A stretch of 64,000 nucleotides of DNA. Source: Lichenostomus cassidix (Eukaryota > Chordata > Aves > Passeriformes > Meliphagidae). A program made the position numbers and the translations under genes. This document shows positions 50,201-62,300 of the stretch, in pieces. Every line of letters begins with the position of its first letter. Within the stretch, counting starts at the first letter, position 1. The notes beneath the pieces are model-generated. The model was not told the origin of the DNA. It saw only the letters and a list, made by a program, of their open reading frames with translations, and did not search any database. Location: the NCBI GenBank assembly GCA_008360975.2, contig CM039198.1, forward strand, positions 8,948,547 to 9,012,546. The letters are read 5' to 3'.

Positions 50201-50464
50201 TTACTTTGGTTACTCTTCGCTGCTCACACCTCCCTGCTATTTTTTTTCTCCATCACCAGCCTTTTACAGTCAAAAACTGCAGAAAGAAGACACGGCAGGG
50301 GCTTTGTTCCCCAGATGGTTACATGCTCATGATGTCCTAATCATTCCTACCACCACCTCTAATCCTATTGCAAAGGGTTCCAGCTCTGGAAAAGCAGTAT
50401 GAGAAAGCTGGAAAAATGACAGAAACAATAAACAAAGAACCTGCTTTCATGCAAATATTCCTCA
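47286..50464. other. Intronic unique DNA
   Basis: Only the (GAAA)n microsatellite is identified. No exon or named transposon. Confidence 0.45.
49038..49066 (+). repeat. (GAAA)n microsatellite
   Basis: Imperfect GAAA repeat, agaaagaaagaaaaaagaaa followed by gaaagg. Confidence 0.8.
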
Positions 50465-50508
50465 TCACAATAATGCTAATAATACTACTACTGCTAATAA
50501 TAATAATG
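50465..50508 (+). repeat. TAA/CTA trinucleotide-rich microsatellite
   Basis: Degenerate run of ataatg, ctaataata, ctactactgctaataataataatg units. Confidence 0.8.
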
Positions 50509-50659
50509 AGAAACGCAGATCATGGTCAGGCTACTTTCCAAGCCTTCCCACTGGGTCTCCTGGATTTCTTTTCCCCTCATCACCACAAACTGGTCAGGGA
50601 GCCCCAGCCGCTGAGCCCCAGGCACAATGCAAAGGGGCTGTTGGGAAACACAGCCCACA

Positions 50660-51150
50660 TGTGACATGCTATTGTCCCTAATTTGATTAATGAAGCCATC
50701 ACGCTAACAGAGCATTTTACACACCCCCAGCACCTTGTTACTAACCCACACCAGGAACTTCCCAGCAGAGCATTAATTCCCCAATACTTGCCTTTCTCAA
50801 CTTTGTCAGGTAATTGTTTATGAAAAGATGAATGTACACAATAATAGCGGGTGAAGGGAGCTGATGTATGTGGTGTTAATGAATGAAATAATCAGTTTGG
50901 TAATAACTGGCATGTGTATTTGTCAAAAGGGAACCAGCAGGGCATTAGCATTCTGCAGCCACCGAGCCTTTATCTGCTGGTCTTGTGTTTGACAACCGCC
51001 CCCAGATAGTCCATGAATAAAATACAGAGTGGTGCCCAGACATAATTAAACTGCCAATGCGGATGTACCTAAATGAACTTGATATCTTAATGACCCTAGA
51101 TGGCAGGCGGGTAATGAAGGCAGTGTGAAAGGGATGTGCACAATGCGCAC
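50660..51150. promoter_or_regulatory. Candidate conserved non-coding element with CTCF-like word
   Basis: This unique stretch is rich in TAATT/ATTA cores (ctaatttgattaatgaagcc, gacataattaaactgcc) and keeps several CpGs (aatagcgggtg, aatgcggatg). The word accctagatggcag at 51093-51106 fits 12 of 14 positions of the CTCF core, though about two such hits are expected by chance in a window this long. It lies in the HS3ST3 intron. Regulatory function is inferred. Confidence 0.35.
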
Positions 51151-52256
51151 AGACATCCCGGCTGGCGCTGCCCTGCCCGCGGGACCAGCAGCTCCCAGCC
51201 TCCTCCTCAGCTCACTGGGCAGCATTTGTCCCAAGCCATGCTGAGGGGACAAGCCAGGGCTCATCCATGCTGGTGTTGAGGATGGAGTGCCACCCCCCAG
51301 AGGACAAGGAGTTGCCCTGCAGTGCCTGCTGGGCTGTGGTCACAAAGGATGGGACGTGTCTCCCCCTCCCTTCTCCAGAAATCGCTCCTTTGCCCCATCT
51401 CTCTGCACCTAACCCTGCAGGTCTTGCCACAGCTGCTCCTCCAGAGACCTCTGGCATGCTGCTGTACAACGCAGACATGACTTTAGGAGCACTTACCATG
51501 ATTAAATTACCAGACGTTCCTTTTTTTTTCCCCCAGCATGGAGATGGTTTCTGAGGAAAGAAGCTGCTCCTTGGGGATGGGCAGCTTAGAGGATGTCCCA
51601 AAATAACTCAGCAGCACAGAGCCACAACCCCTCATCCCCATCATCCACAGACATTGAGCCAGATGTGTCCTCTCCCTATTGCACCTATGGGTGCAATCCT
51701 TCCTCTAGAGGATGCTGAGCACCCCTGACAGTCATCCCAGCTGGTCCAGTGAGACACAGGACTTTACTCCTGAAAGGCAGGTTGCCCCTCCTTTGGGGCA
51801 GCACCACACTGGGCTCCTACCCCACACTGCTCAAAAGGTAAGTGTCACTTACTGCTCTAATGGCTCCAATTTTAGCAGCAAATGAGCAATGCAGAGTAAG
51901 TATCAGTCTTCCTAAAGAAATAATAATGGCAAAGTGGAGCACACGCTACAGTGGAAGGAACACTCCCCCAGTACACAGGATGCAGCCCTGCTGGTATTTG
52001 ACAGCAGCAGAGTCCCTGCCTTCTGCTGACAGAATTCCAAGATATTTGAATACAATAAGCTCAGCATGTAGGAAAGCAACCTGTGCAATAGGCTCAGCTT
52101 GACTCTGTTGTGATGTAATCAGTTGAAGGCTTAGCAATGGTCACAAAGCCAGTGTGGGAAATGTGACCTGGAAGAGGTCCTATCTCCCTCTGTAAAGCAG
52201 ATTAGGAAAAACTGCTTAATGCAAATGGAAAAAGTACAGCAGGTTTGGGGGAAACC

Positions 52257-52415
52257 ATCTGAAATCGCTGGAAGTATCCAAGGTCAGGTTGGATGGGGCT
52301 TGGAGCAGCCTGGGCTAGTGGAAGGTGTCCCTGCCCATGGCAGGGGGCTTGGAATGAGAGGGTCTGTGAGGTCCCTTCCAACCCAAACCACTGGTGATTC
52401 TCTAATTCTATGAAA
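52257..52415 (+). mobile_element. CR1 LINE 3' fragment
   Basis: It reads cgctggaagtatccaaggtc, aggttggatggggcttggagcagcctgggc, ggtgtccctgcccatggcag, gtcccttccaacccaaacca and a gattctctaattctatga tail. This is one of the least diverged CR1 3' ends here. It is 5'-truncated, intronic and antisense to HS3ST3. Confidence 0.92.
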
Positions 52416-52804
52416 GTCCAGTGGACAGCACAGGAAGAGCCAGTGCTGAGAACAACCCACTGCAGGAAGCACAGCAAGTGTGATGCTGGACAGAGTACTG
52501 AGGTGGGCTAAGAGACATAACTCCTGTTTGGGGCAGGAAAAGGGACAAGGTGGCACCAGTGTGGTGCAGCCTGCCCAGGAGGTGACAAGAGGAGCTTGGG
52601 CAGATGTTCACCACCACTACACCTCAAGCACTGACAGTCACCATTGGAACAATGCAGCCAATGTGCTCTGAGTCCCTGCCACATGAAAACCTCAACTTAC
52701 TGCACTCAGCCCCTTTCCCCTACTGGATATTTGTCCCTGGCTGCCAATTCTTTAAGCATTGCTTTTCTTCCTAGGAAAGGCATCCCCATGGTGCACCCTC
52801 ATGA

Positions 52805-52990
52805 GACAGTAATGGGGATTTCATTAGATTAAATAACTCCAATGAACCCCAGAGACCAACAGCACTTTAAACACAGAGCTCAGAGTTAGAATTACTGTTA
52901 TTTAGCATTGATTAGATTACAGAGTAAATCCAATTTTTCCCTAACCATATGATGGCTATGATTTGCCTAGTGGGAGATGTTAAGAATGGC
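52805..52990. promoter_or_regulatory. Weak candidate conserved element
   Basis: Unique AT-rich block with repeated gattagatta-type words (tttcattagattaaataact, gcattgattagattacagag). The paired ATTAGATTA words are the only specific feature. Confidence 0.2.
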
Positions 52991-53478
52991 ATTCCTGGCA
53001 ATCTCTGCTGAGGTAAGGGACCATGCCTGAGTCAGCAATGTCAGGGTGACCCATGGGCTTGTGTCAGAAAGCCCTTCTGTGCAGAGTGTGAGCAGGGCTC
53101 AGGGGATGTCCTCTGTCCCTGCCCTGTCCCAAAGCTGGGGGAGCAGGTAGATCTGTATCTGCCATCCCAGATTATTGTCCCCTCCAGCAGGAATATCACC
53201 AGGGAATAACTGGGCCTCTGTGACCCACAGCCCTGCCTTGGCTGAGGCCATTAGTCACTCCCCAAAGCTCCCTTCTCTTTTCCCCCTGGCTCCCAGTAAG
53301 GGATGTATGTGCCTGAAGCCTCTGGGTCTCTCCCTTCTCCTCGTCTCCAGGATCCTGTTGGAATCTATTTTACAGCTCTGGGCTCGGAGCGGGCTGAGAA
53401 AAGTTGGTCAGGGCAGGAATGAGATCATCTCAGGGCTCCACTCCTACATGCAGAGGTGTGGCAAGTGCTCTCTGCCTG

Positions 53479-53545
53479 GGAATGGGATGGGACAGGATGG
53501 GATGGGATGGGATGGGATGGGATGGGATGGGATGGGATGGGATGG
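53479..53545 (+). repeat. (GGGAT)n pentanucleotide microsatellite
   Basis: About ten uninterrupted GGGAT units from 53495 to 53545, preceded by a few imperfect ones. Because the unit is five bases long, every plus-strand frame through it encodes the same GMGWD repeat, so three overlapping open frames here share a peptide without being genes. Confidence 0.95.
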
Positions 53546-56500
53546 CTTTCAGTGCACAATACACTTTCCTTCCTAGCATGTGCCATTCACTTAATGCCAG
53601 GCTTGGGAGATCAGCCAGGACAGAGCTTCCTCTGCACATCTTGGCTGATGCATCTTTGGAAGCTGAGGGGTCAGACAATTCCTAAACGCATTCCCCACAC
53701 TGGGCAGAGCTGCTGGTGGATGCAGGGATGCTGGGCAATCCCAGCAACAGGCAACAGCACGTCCCACTCAGACAGACACCTACGAGAGCTGGATCAGCTA
53801 CCTGTGCAAAACTCACTGTTCTGACAAATCTGGCATTGTCCTGGGGATGGGTAAGGAAAACAGGAAGCTCAAGAGGTGACCATGAAGGTGACCATGAGCA
53901 GAGGCCCCACTCTGGGCTGACCACAGACTATTCAGCAGAAGCTCCCAGGCACAGAGGGGAGGAGGAGGACTCATGTCTCATCCATGCTGGAATACCCAGT
54001 GGGCTCCACTCTGGCTCCAGACTCCTCCACCCCACTCATCCCCAGGGGGTGACAGCCAAGAAAGCCCTGGAAGCACCCAGGGTTGAGCACAGCTCTGCAG
54101 TCACCCCACCTTGGGCTCCTTCATCTAGGTGTGGGCTCACACCAGCTACTCTATTTGACCAACAAAACCAAATGCTGCTTCCAGGGCTTAAAATCCAGTC
54201 ACTCGTAATTTAAAAACAGATTTACTCCAGAGGAAACACACCCACATTCCTTCTTTGCCTCTGCAGCCACCACCCCTGATGTCTTTCCCATCTGCCTTCT
54301 CAGGGCTATAATGTGACTGAGCCCAGGCAGCTTCTGAGTGAGAGCAGGGCTGGGACATTGCTGACAAAGCAGCAGCAGGACATGCTGGGCAGATTATTAC
54401 ATTGTCCAAAAAGAAGTAATATTTTAAAATTCCAGTGGTGTGCTAGCATATTTCTCATATACCAAAGTATCTGGAGGTTTTACACTTGGCTTGGGAACAG
54501 TGGTGGGTTCCAGCAGACAATTCTCCTGCTGCAAGAAGCTGGGCAATGTTGGTGCCCAGCTCTGGAGGCTCTGGTGAGATGCTGCACTGCCACACAGTCC
54601 AGAACAGGCAAAAGGTAATGAGGAAGCACCAACTTCTTCCTTCCACCTCTGTTTTGGGACAGGCTGGAAGGGAGGGCAACAAGTGCTGGATTTTACTCTC
54701 TTAAACCCCCTGAACAGCCTGACTGCAGAGATGGGAGCACCAAGAATGGGGACAGATCCAGGCATCAGCTGCAGCCCAGTGGTTTGCTGTCACTTGGCCA
54801 AACAACTCCAGTGCAATTAGGAAGCCTCGAGCAGATGAAGCTGCAAACTCCAAGGTGCAGCCCAGCAAAAGGTGCAGCTCACAGCTCAGAGCTCTGACCC
54901 AGCCACACTGCACTGTGGGGACAGCAGGTCCCCAGCATGTCACAGGGGATGTCCCCACGCAGGCAGGGCAGAGCTCAAGCTGTCCAACACCAAACAAAGC
55001 AGCTCCAGCCCCAGAGCAGGCTGTACCACCCAAGGCTGACCCCAGCCCAGGGCACTGGCAATGGTCAAACTCAATTAAGTGCTGTGCTCTGCATCTGGGT
55101 CAGGCTGCAGTCCTTCCCCCATCTCAGCCTCTCTGGAGGCTCCCAGGCTAACTGCTTGCTTGTCCTACTGAATTCTTTAAGAGAAGGAGGAGGGAAGGAG
55201 GGCAGCAGGGCCAGGAGCAGGCAGGGCAGCATCCTGACTTGTCACAAAGGCAGCTCTGGGTGCCTGTGCTGGGCTGCTCAGGGATCACACCCTGGGTATG
55301 CAGAAATGATTTCTCCCTGATGTGACTCCCATGTCCAACCAAGCCTCTGGGCACCTTTTGTGTCTGCCAGTGGGCAGAGCAAACACAACCCAGGGAGAGC
55401 AGCTCTGGAGGGACAGATCATGGTGCTCACCCAGTCCCAGCCCTCCCAGGCACACCTCTAGCAATGAGCTCAGTGCTTTGTGAGTTCATCCACATAAAGC
55501 CATTTCACAGATAGGGAAACAGATGTGGGACAGAACAGGCTCTTGCTCACCACCAGCCAGCTGAGGGTGTCCCAAAGCCTCCTCAGCTGCCCTGGACATG
55601 ACACAGAACATGCTGTCCAGGCCATGGCAATGCCCATGCCTGTCCCCTGGACCTCTCTCTCCACAGGTGCCCAACAAAATTCATCTCTGGTGCTAAGGAG
55701 GGTCCAACTGAGCAGCTGGACAAGAAGCATTTGGTGTTCTGTGGGACACACATTGACTGTCAGCCATTCACACCCACCCACGGACTGTTTGGGGCTTTTT
55801 TTGTGCTTGCTCAGCCCTTAAACCCAGGCAGCCTTGCCCAGAGCAGAGAAATCTGCTAATGACCTCTGGGCAGCACAAGAGCTGACAGGGAGCAGGGGTT
55901 TGATGGTCATTTACACCCAAATTACCCAAACCATGGTGCCAAGTGCAAATGCTCCCTTCTGTGCTACCAACCACCAGCCATGAGATGCCAACTGGAAAAG
56001 TCATCCCTGTACACCAACTGTATTTTTAACCAAATGACACCAACCATTATTCCTCCCAGTAACAGTTATAGGAAGATGAGCCTCCCTGGATCAGCCTGTG
56101 ACCCACAAGCTAAGTCCTGTGCCAGCAGCAGGAACAGACCCTGGGAACAGACTCTGGGTCCCTCCCTGACAAGACTTGGGAACTCCCTCAGCTGGATTTC
56201 ATTTCTGGTCCATCATGCTTAGCAGCTCCTGATGCACTGTTCTTTGCTCAGCACTGCCACAGTCCTTTTTAGACTCTTTTAGCTAAAAACCTCCTGTGGC
56301 AGCCAGGTTCACAATTTAATCTCACACTGCTTGGAAAAGCCTCTCATTCTGCTTCTTTCCAACCTGTTGCTGATGGTACAGATGGAGACATGAGAAGGGT
56401 AGGAGGGATGGCCACTGCCTTCATAACCACCCCAGGAAATCTCCTCCCAGCAGCTTGTGGACCTGTGGGATGAACATGCAGAAGACAGGGCTCCCCAGGT

Positions 56501-57280
56501 CCTGCCCAGGAGGTGGCTGTGCCAGCTGTCAAGCCCAAACCACACTCCTCTGGCCCAGCCCTGCATGTCACTGCCTGTGCTCTGCTTGCTGCAGGCAGTG
56601 AGATTTGCCTTTTGTGTTTTTATCCTCCTTCAGGGATGATGAAGGCAAAAACAACCTTTGCCACGCAAGTACAAGACTGCTGAATACCAGGCAAACATTT
56701 ATGGGCAAATATTCATATTCACACAGCAGAGTTCAGCAGTGCAAGAGGGCAGGATTGTTGCACAATGCTCACTTTATGTCTTGCTGTGACATGCAGCTTT
56801 TAAAAGACAACCCAAATTGTCTTTTAGAACAACCACTTTGCAGCAATCAAAAGCCAAGCAGCCCAAAGCCCTGTGGTGTGTCTCTGCCAGCAGTGTGGAG
56901 CCCAGCACGTCCATGGACAGGGAACAAAGACAACTGGAGCCAAGTGAAATGGCAGAGTTCATTTTTCAAGGCAGAGACTAGAATTACCTGAGATGGAAGT
57001 TAGCCCAGACGTGGGGATTAGCAGCCTCAACCCTCGTGAGAGGAGTCAGGGGAACTTTTCCTGACCTTCAGCACAAGCAACAGTTTGAGGAGCAACCCAG
57101 GGGATGTGGCTGCTGCCAAGGGAAGCTCAGCACACTCTGAACAGGCCAATGCTTGTACCAGCCAAGCTCCCTTCTCACCACACTTAGGGGAAATCATGTT
57201 GGTGAAGCTACATGCCAAGAGGTCCCATGTACTCAATCTTACTTTGCCAGGGGCTCTGGGTGCTTTTCTGCCTCTTTCCC

Positions 57281-57328
57281 CACTGGCATCCTTTTCACCC
57301 CACTGGTATCCTTTTCACCCCACTGGTA
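57281..57328 (+). repeat. 20-bp tandem repeat, about 2.4 copies
   Basis: The unit cactggtatccttttcaccc occurs at 57281-57300 (one mismatch) and 57301-57320, followed by a partial third copy. Confidence 0.88.
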
Positions 57329-58423
57329 CCAGCACCATGCTGCTGATGGCCATGGCATGGCACTACCCCAGGGATCAGCTGCCAGACAGGGGATGGGATG
57401 AGCTGTGCCATGGCTTTGGCAACATTTTCTGCCAGCAAGGCTTTGAGAAGTGAGAAACACCACAGATGAGGCAACTGACCCAATGCTTGTGTCCCACAGA
57501 AGGGAGATCTCCCTCCCTGTGGCTCTGGCACATCAGCCAGGCTTCTCCAGGCATCACCAGCTTTACCCATGCAAATCACAGCATTTAAAGACACAATACC
57601 AGTTGCACCCACTAACTGCTTCCCCCACCCAGGCCTGGGGACCCCCAGGAGCAGGGGAAAGCTGTGCCTTGCTGCACCTGGACACCCAGGGACCTCCCAA
57701 CAGGCTCATTGAGGCTTAAAACAAAATTTGGCAAGGCACAACCCGGAGTCCAGCAATGTAGGAAACCAAAGAGATTTAAGGAGCAAGTGTCCAACTGAGG
57801 TAACAGCTCTGGAGCCAAAATGCAAAATGGGAAAAGCAGCATGTCCAGCTGGCACTCTGCAGGGGCTTGAAGCACATCAGCACTGTGGGGTCACTGATCT
57901 GCAGGGTGTTTTGGGTGTCTCAGCTGAGCCAGGCACCTCCTTGGCACAACATCTCTCCTGGGCAGCACATCTCCAGCCTTTCACTTGCTAACTCTGTACT
58001 GGAGAAGTCAGAACACAGAGCATCCCCCAGGTGGGATATCCAGATGTTTCCTCACTCATTCTATTGAGCCAATACCTGGGATTTCTCCCCATAATTAGGC
58101 TTCCCAAACAGTCCAGTTCAGACAGGGCAGAAGTGTGTAAATAATATCAAAAGATGCTCCAAGTTACAATACAAGACCATGAAGGCAGCAGTGGAATGGT
58201 AATGACAAAATGCAGCACTGAGAGCTGAAAGCTGCATGTGTGAGCAAACAGACCCACACACAGAAAAACACAGGAGGCAAAACGATTGATCTGGTGATTT
58301 TCCATAAAAGGCTTCCCCAGAGAGCACAGTTTATGGGAGGGAGCCCTCTTCCAATGGGCAATGGCAGGACAAATCAGCCTGGGTTTTTGGAATTTTTAGC
58401 AAAAAAGACCACACTAGAGAGAG

Positions 58424-58455
58424 AGAGAAAAATAAATAAATAGATAAATAAATAG
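58424..58455 (+). repeat. (AAAT)n / (GATA)-like microsatellite
   Basis: Run of aaataaataaatagataaat followed by aaatag, preceded by a gagagagag stretch. Confidence 0.8.
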
Positions 58456-61400
58456 CCAGCTTCCCATCATGATGTTGCACTTCAACCTGAACATCCTTCC
58501 CCAAGGGCTGATGTGGGAAGGGTGGTTGTGAAAAAAAACAATCCAACTGTTAATATCCCAGCTTGCAGCCACCAGCTGTGCTCAGGAACGGGAGTCAAGG
58601 GGTAGAACTGGGAGCCAGGCAGGATCCCACTGAAGCTGCTGTGCTGGCATTCTGAACTGCAGGGTTTAGGATGGTGCAAGAAAGGTATCCAGATGCCTGG
58701 AATTGCCCCAGTGGGATTTTCTCACGTGACACTTGGCACAGCTGCTCTGCCATGGGGAAAACAACCACAGGAGGCTTCCAAAGCTCCCCTGGGGCAGCGA
58801 TGAGAATTTTCTCCTTTATCTCCCACCAGAGCCATAGCCAGCAGCCTGGGGGAGTTTGAGCAGGGATCTTCATATCTCTGCAACAGATGGTGTTGCAACA
58901 GAAAGAGCACAGAACGAATCTCCTCACTTCCAGGAAGCAAAAAGGGATGGTCTTGCCATGCATGAAGGGAACCAGCAATTTCTTCTGCTGAAAGATTTCC
59001 TCCTGCAGAAGCACATTATTCAATGAAAGAAATGCCAGGAATAATTCACTTCCTCGAGCAACTCTATTTATACTCTCACTGCAGGCACCATCCTGCTCAT
59101 GTACCTCCTGGCAGTTGCACAGGGCTCAGGTGGGAGTGGTTTGGAGCTGAACATATTTAACTCCAAACCACGAAAAAGTGAATTTCCTGGGAGGTGGGTT
59201 TTGCAGGAGAAAGGCAGAAACACCAGCCACTGTCCCAGTCCCTGGGATGACAGCAGACCTTGCACAAACACCCCACTGCCCCACCTGGGGCTTTGTAATG
59301 GGGTAAGACCACAGTATCCAACCCCAGCAACACAGATTTAACTGCAACCTAATTCACTTCCCTCCCGTAATACCTGCACGTAATGAGAATTTGCAAAGAT
59401 TTATGGCCACACCAGCCACCCCTGCTGCCCCTCACCAGCCTTTGCTGTTTCCCTGTGAAAGCAGTTTGCCTAACCTCAGAATTCTCCAAGGAAAAAAGCA
59501 CAAGCAGCAGCTCAGGAGTTTCAATGCCTGTGTCACAGAGGGGGCTCATGGTGGGTTATTCTCAGGTTTTCTGAGCACTGGTTGTTTGCTCTGAACTCTT
59601 TGGAAGTGCACCAGCTCCCTTCCCCCTCCCCAGACCTAACTGCTCCTACTAGAAACTTCAAAAGGTCGAGGTGAAATCCAAGCTGGGCTGTGGGAAAGAC
59701 ATCCTGGTGGTGATGGTGTGGCCAGAGAATGGCCCTGGACCCCAGACTGGATATAATGACTCCCAGGAGACCCCCGAAGGCAGCAGAGCCACGGCAGCAG
59801 TACAAGCTCTGTGCATAGATGGAGATTCACCAAATCTGACTGCAGTGGTTAAGCAGGTGAATCTGCTGCTTCTCTAAAGTTTATCCCAATTTTTGCTATA
59901 AATGGGCTCTCACCCCAGCCAGCTGGAGCTTGGCACTGCTTTCCACAAGAGCCAGCTCTGAAGATTTTACTGACAACATCTTGGACAGGCAAGGCCATAT
60001 TTTCACAATTGCTCAGCACCAGCAGACAGGGCCAGGCAAGCTCTATTTCCAAGCATCTCAGACCAAGGCAGAGCTGTAACATGGATGAGAAAGGTGCTGC
60101 TCTCTCCAGGACTGGGGGGTGAAGCAGTACTGAAGAGGAGGATTCGTCTATAGACTTCTGAACCTCCCCAATCTATCCCTGTGCAGATCACAGCATCTGG
60201 AAAGAAGAGTCCAATAAAACCCTAAGTATTTATTTTGATGCTTTCTGATAGGAATGTGGTTGATTTCTCCTAATATGCCAACTCAGGAGCTCACTCCATC
60301 TTTAGGAAAACACACAAACCCTGGATATGGACTTCTCCATTAACAGAAAACAGAAGGGATACGTAGAGATACAAAATGCTTGAAATAACCATCAACAAAT
60401 AACAACCCTTTGGGGTCTATTTAAGGAGTAAGAGGGGAAAGAGCCCAGCCCCAGGTCTCTGCAGGGAGCTCTTGTAAGGAGTGTGTGTCTGTGCAGTGCC
60501 ATCCCTGGACAGTCCATCCAGACAAGAGGACAGGAGTCAAAGCTGTGTCAAGGCTACAGGACCTCTGCCAGCAGCTCTGGTGGAGCTCACCTTCTTTGGG
60601 TGTTATTTAATCCACAGCATAGCCCATCAGCCTCCACATGGAGTGCTGGAGAGAGGTGTCACACCATAACCCTGCTGGTTCCATCCCAGCAGCACAGGGC
60701 AGTGACTTCCCTTGCACTGCACACAAACTGAGGCACACCAAGACATCTCCCCAGCAGCTGGGTGCCAACTTCCAAACTATTTCAGATCTCTAGTGATACT
60801 TCCTTGGAGTATCCAAGTCCAGATCACACGCAAAGGAGGTGGCAAAGCACAGAAGCACCAGAGCCAGTTACTGTCTTATACAGACTCAATGACTCCTGCT
60901 CTAATTTCCCCAGCATTTCCAGCTCCTTTTCCCCCTTGCTTTTCCATTCAGCCACCCACAGACAGTCCTCATCCTCCATCTCCAGTGACTTCTTGCTCAG
61001 GAAACCCACATTGCCCAACCAACTCACACACTCTCCACTGTCTGTGCCAGGCTCAGCCCATCTCCACCTGTTTACACTGAATTACCTGCACTTTGGGGCC
61101 AAGACCACCTTTTGTTCCCTTTTCATACAGCACCTGGCCCTGTCAGCTCAGTACAGGAGCTTTGATTTGTTTGATTACACAGCTAATAAATAAACAAGGA
61201 CCTTGATCCTCTTCAGGCTGCAATTTCCAGAGAAACTGCTGCAGGCTGTTCTTGACACTATTAGTAATTCAAATGTGTTTGGGAGATGAGATGTTCCCAG
61301 GACAAGGAGAAAGTGCTGCTAAACCAGACCTTCCTACATGCAGGCAGGCATGCAGCAGGGAGTGGAAAGCCCAGACTGGTTTAAACTCAATGTCCAAAAA

Positions 61401-62009
61401 CACAAGCCATGTTCTGTGCTGTGCACACCCTGAACACAGCCAAAGACCTGGTGTTTCATGCAGAAGCAGCAAGGAGAGCTGAAGAAAGGTGGGGAGATGG
61501 TCACTTAAAGCAACTACTGCTACAACATCTCCCTCATGCAGGGGGGTTTGCAACAAGGTCTTTCCTCCTGAAGGCCACCTGGTCCTGCTCCACCTCCTAC
61601 AAACTGTATTCAGTGCCCTGATGTCCCTCTGACAGCATCCACACACTCCTGCCCCCCACAGCAACACTCCTGTCCTCCCTGCCACACTCAATCACAGAAC
61701 ACACTGCTGAATTAGTGACCTCAAAACCCCAACACCCAGACCATCCACTGCTACAGGAGCAGCCTGACTCCTCCATCCCCAGGACTCTGATTTCCCCCTG
61801 ATTTGAGGCACAGAGGATGGGACACAGCCCGAGGAGGGATGCAGCTGCTCACAGCTACTGTAAGCATATCCCTTCCCAACAATCCTCCTTTTCCTCCATC
61901 CCAGCCAGACCTCTTCAGAGACTGAGATTTTCTCTGTTCCCTTCGACTCAGAAATATCAGCAGTCGCCTAGATTACAAAAATCAAGAAAAAAAAGCCTCG
62001 GAGGAAAAT

Positions 62010-62300
62010 CCCAAGAGGACATTAATTAGGAGGCAGAACTCCCCAGCTCAGGAAGCATCGAGGAGAGATACTTAAACTCCCAACCTGACGGAGTAACTTT
62101 GAATCATCTTTCATCTTCCCCTGGCTCAGATGTAATCTAATGACATTAGCTTGGCTTCGCTCTAGTGAAAGTGGCATTGGAGCGACAGAGGCAGGGAGAT
62201 TAAAACATATGAAATAAATGTTCCTGGGGTGACTGACAGTATAATGGCATTCCAACAGGCAGCTCAATCAGCGCCAGACTAACAAAAGATCAGAGGGAAA
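62010..62300. promoter_or_regulatory. Candidate conserved non-coding element
   Basis: Non-repetitive block with homeodomain-like cores (gacattaattaggagg, aatctaatgacattagcttg) and retained CpGs (cttcgctctag, gagcgacag, cagcgccag). It lies in the intron toward the missing exon 1. The call rests on texture only. Confidence 0.27.

Larger units (their letters stand above)
53546..62009. other. Long intronic stretch of unique DNA
   Basis: About 8.5 kb holding only the 20-bp tandem repeat and the (AAAT)n tract. I recognise no CR1 or LTR copy here, in contrast with 35-45 kb. Open frames up to 165 codons lack any protein-family signature. Confidence 0.45.

Noticed and set aside
201..52477. Open frames scattered over the window share a peptide like WFGLEGTLK...PCHGQ..LPLAQAAPS (near 201, 25700, 29500, 41100, 52300)
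   Set aside because: This is the translation of CR1 3' ends (antisense strand of each copy), not a protein family.
53175..53824. Three overlapping frames with a GMGWD repeat
   Set aside because: A five-base repeat encodes the same five-residue repeat in all frames; it is the (GGGAT)n microsatellite.
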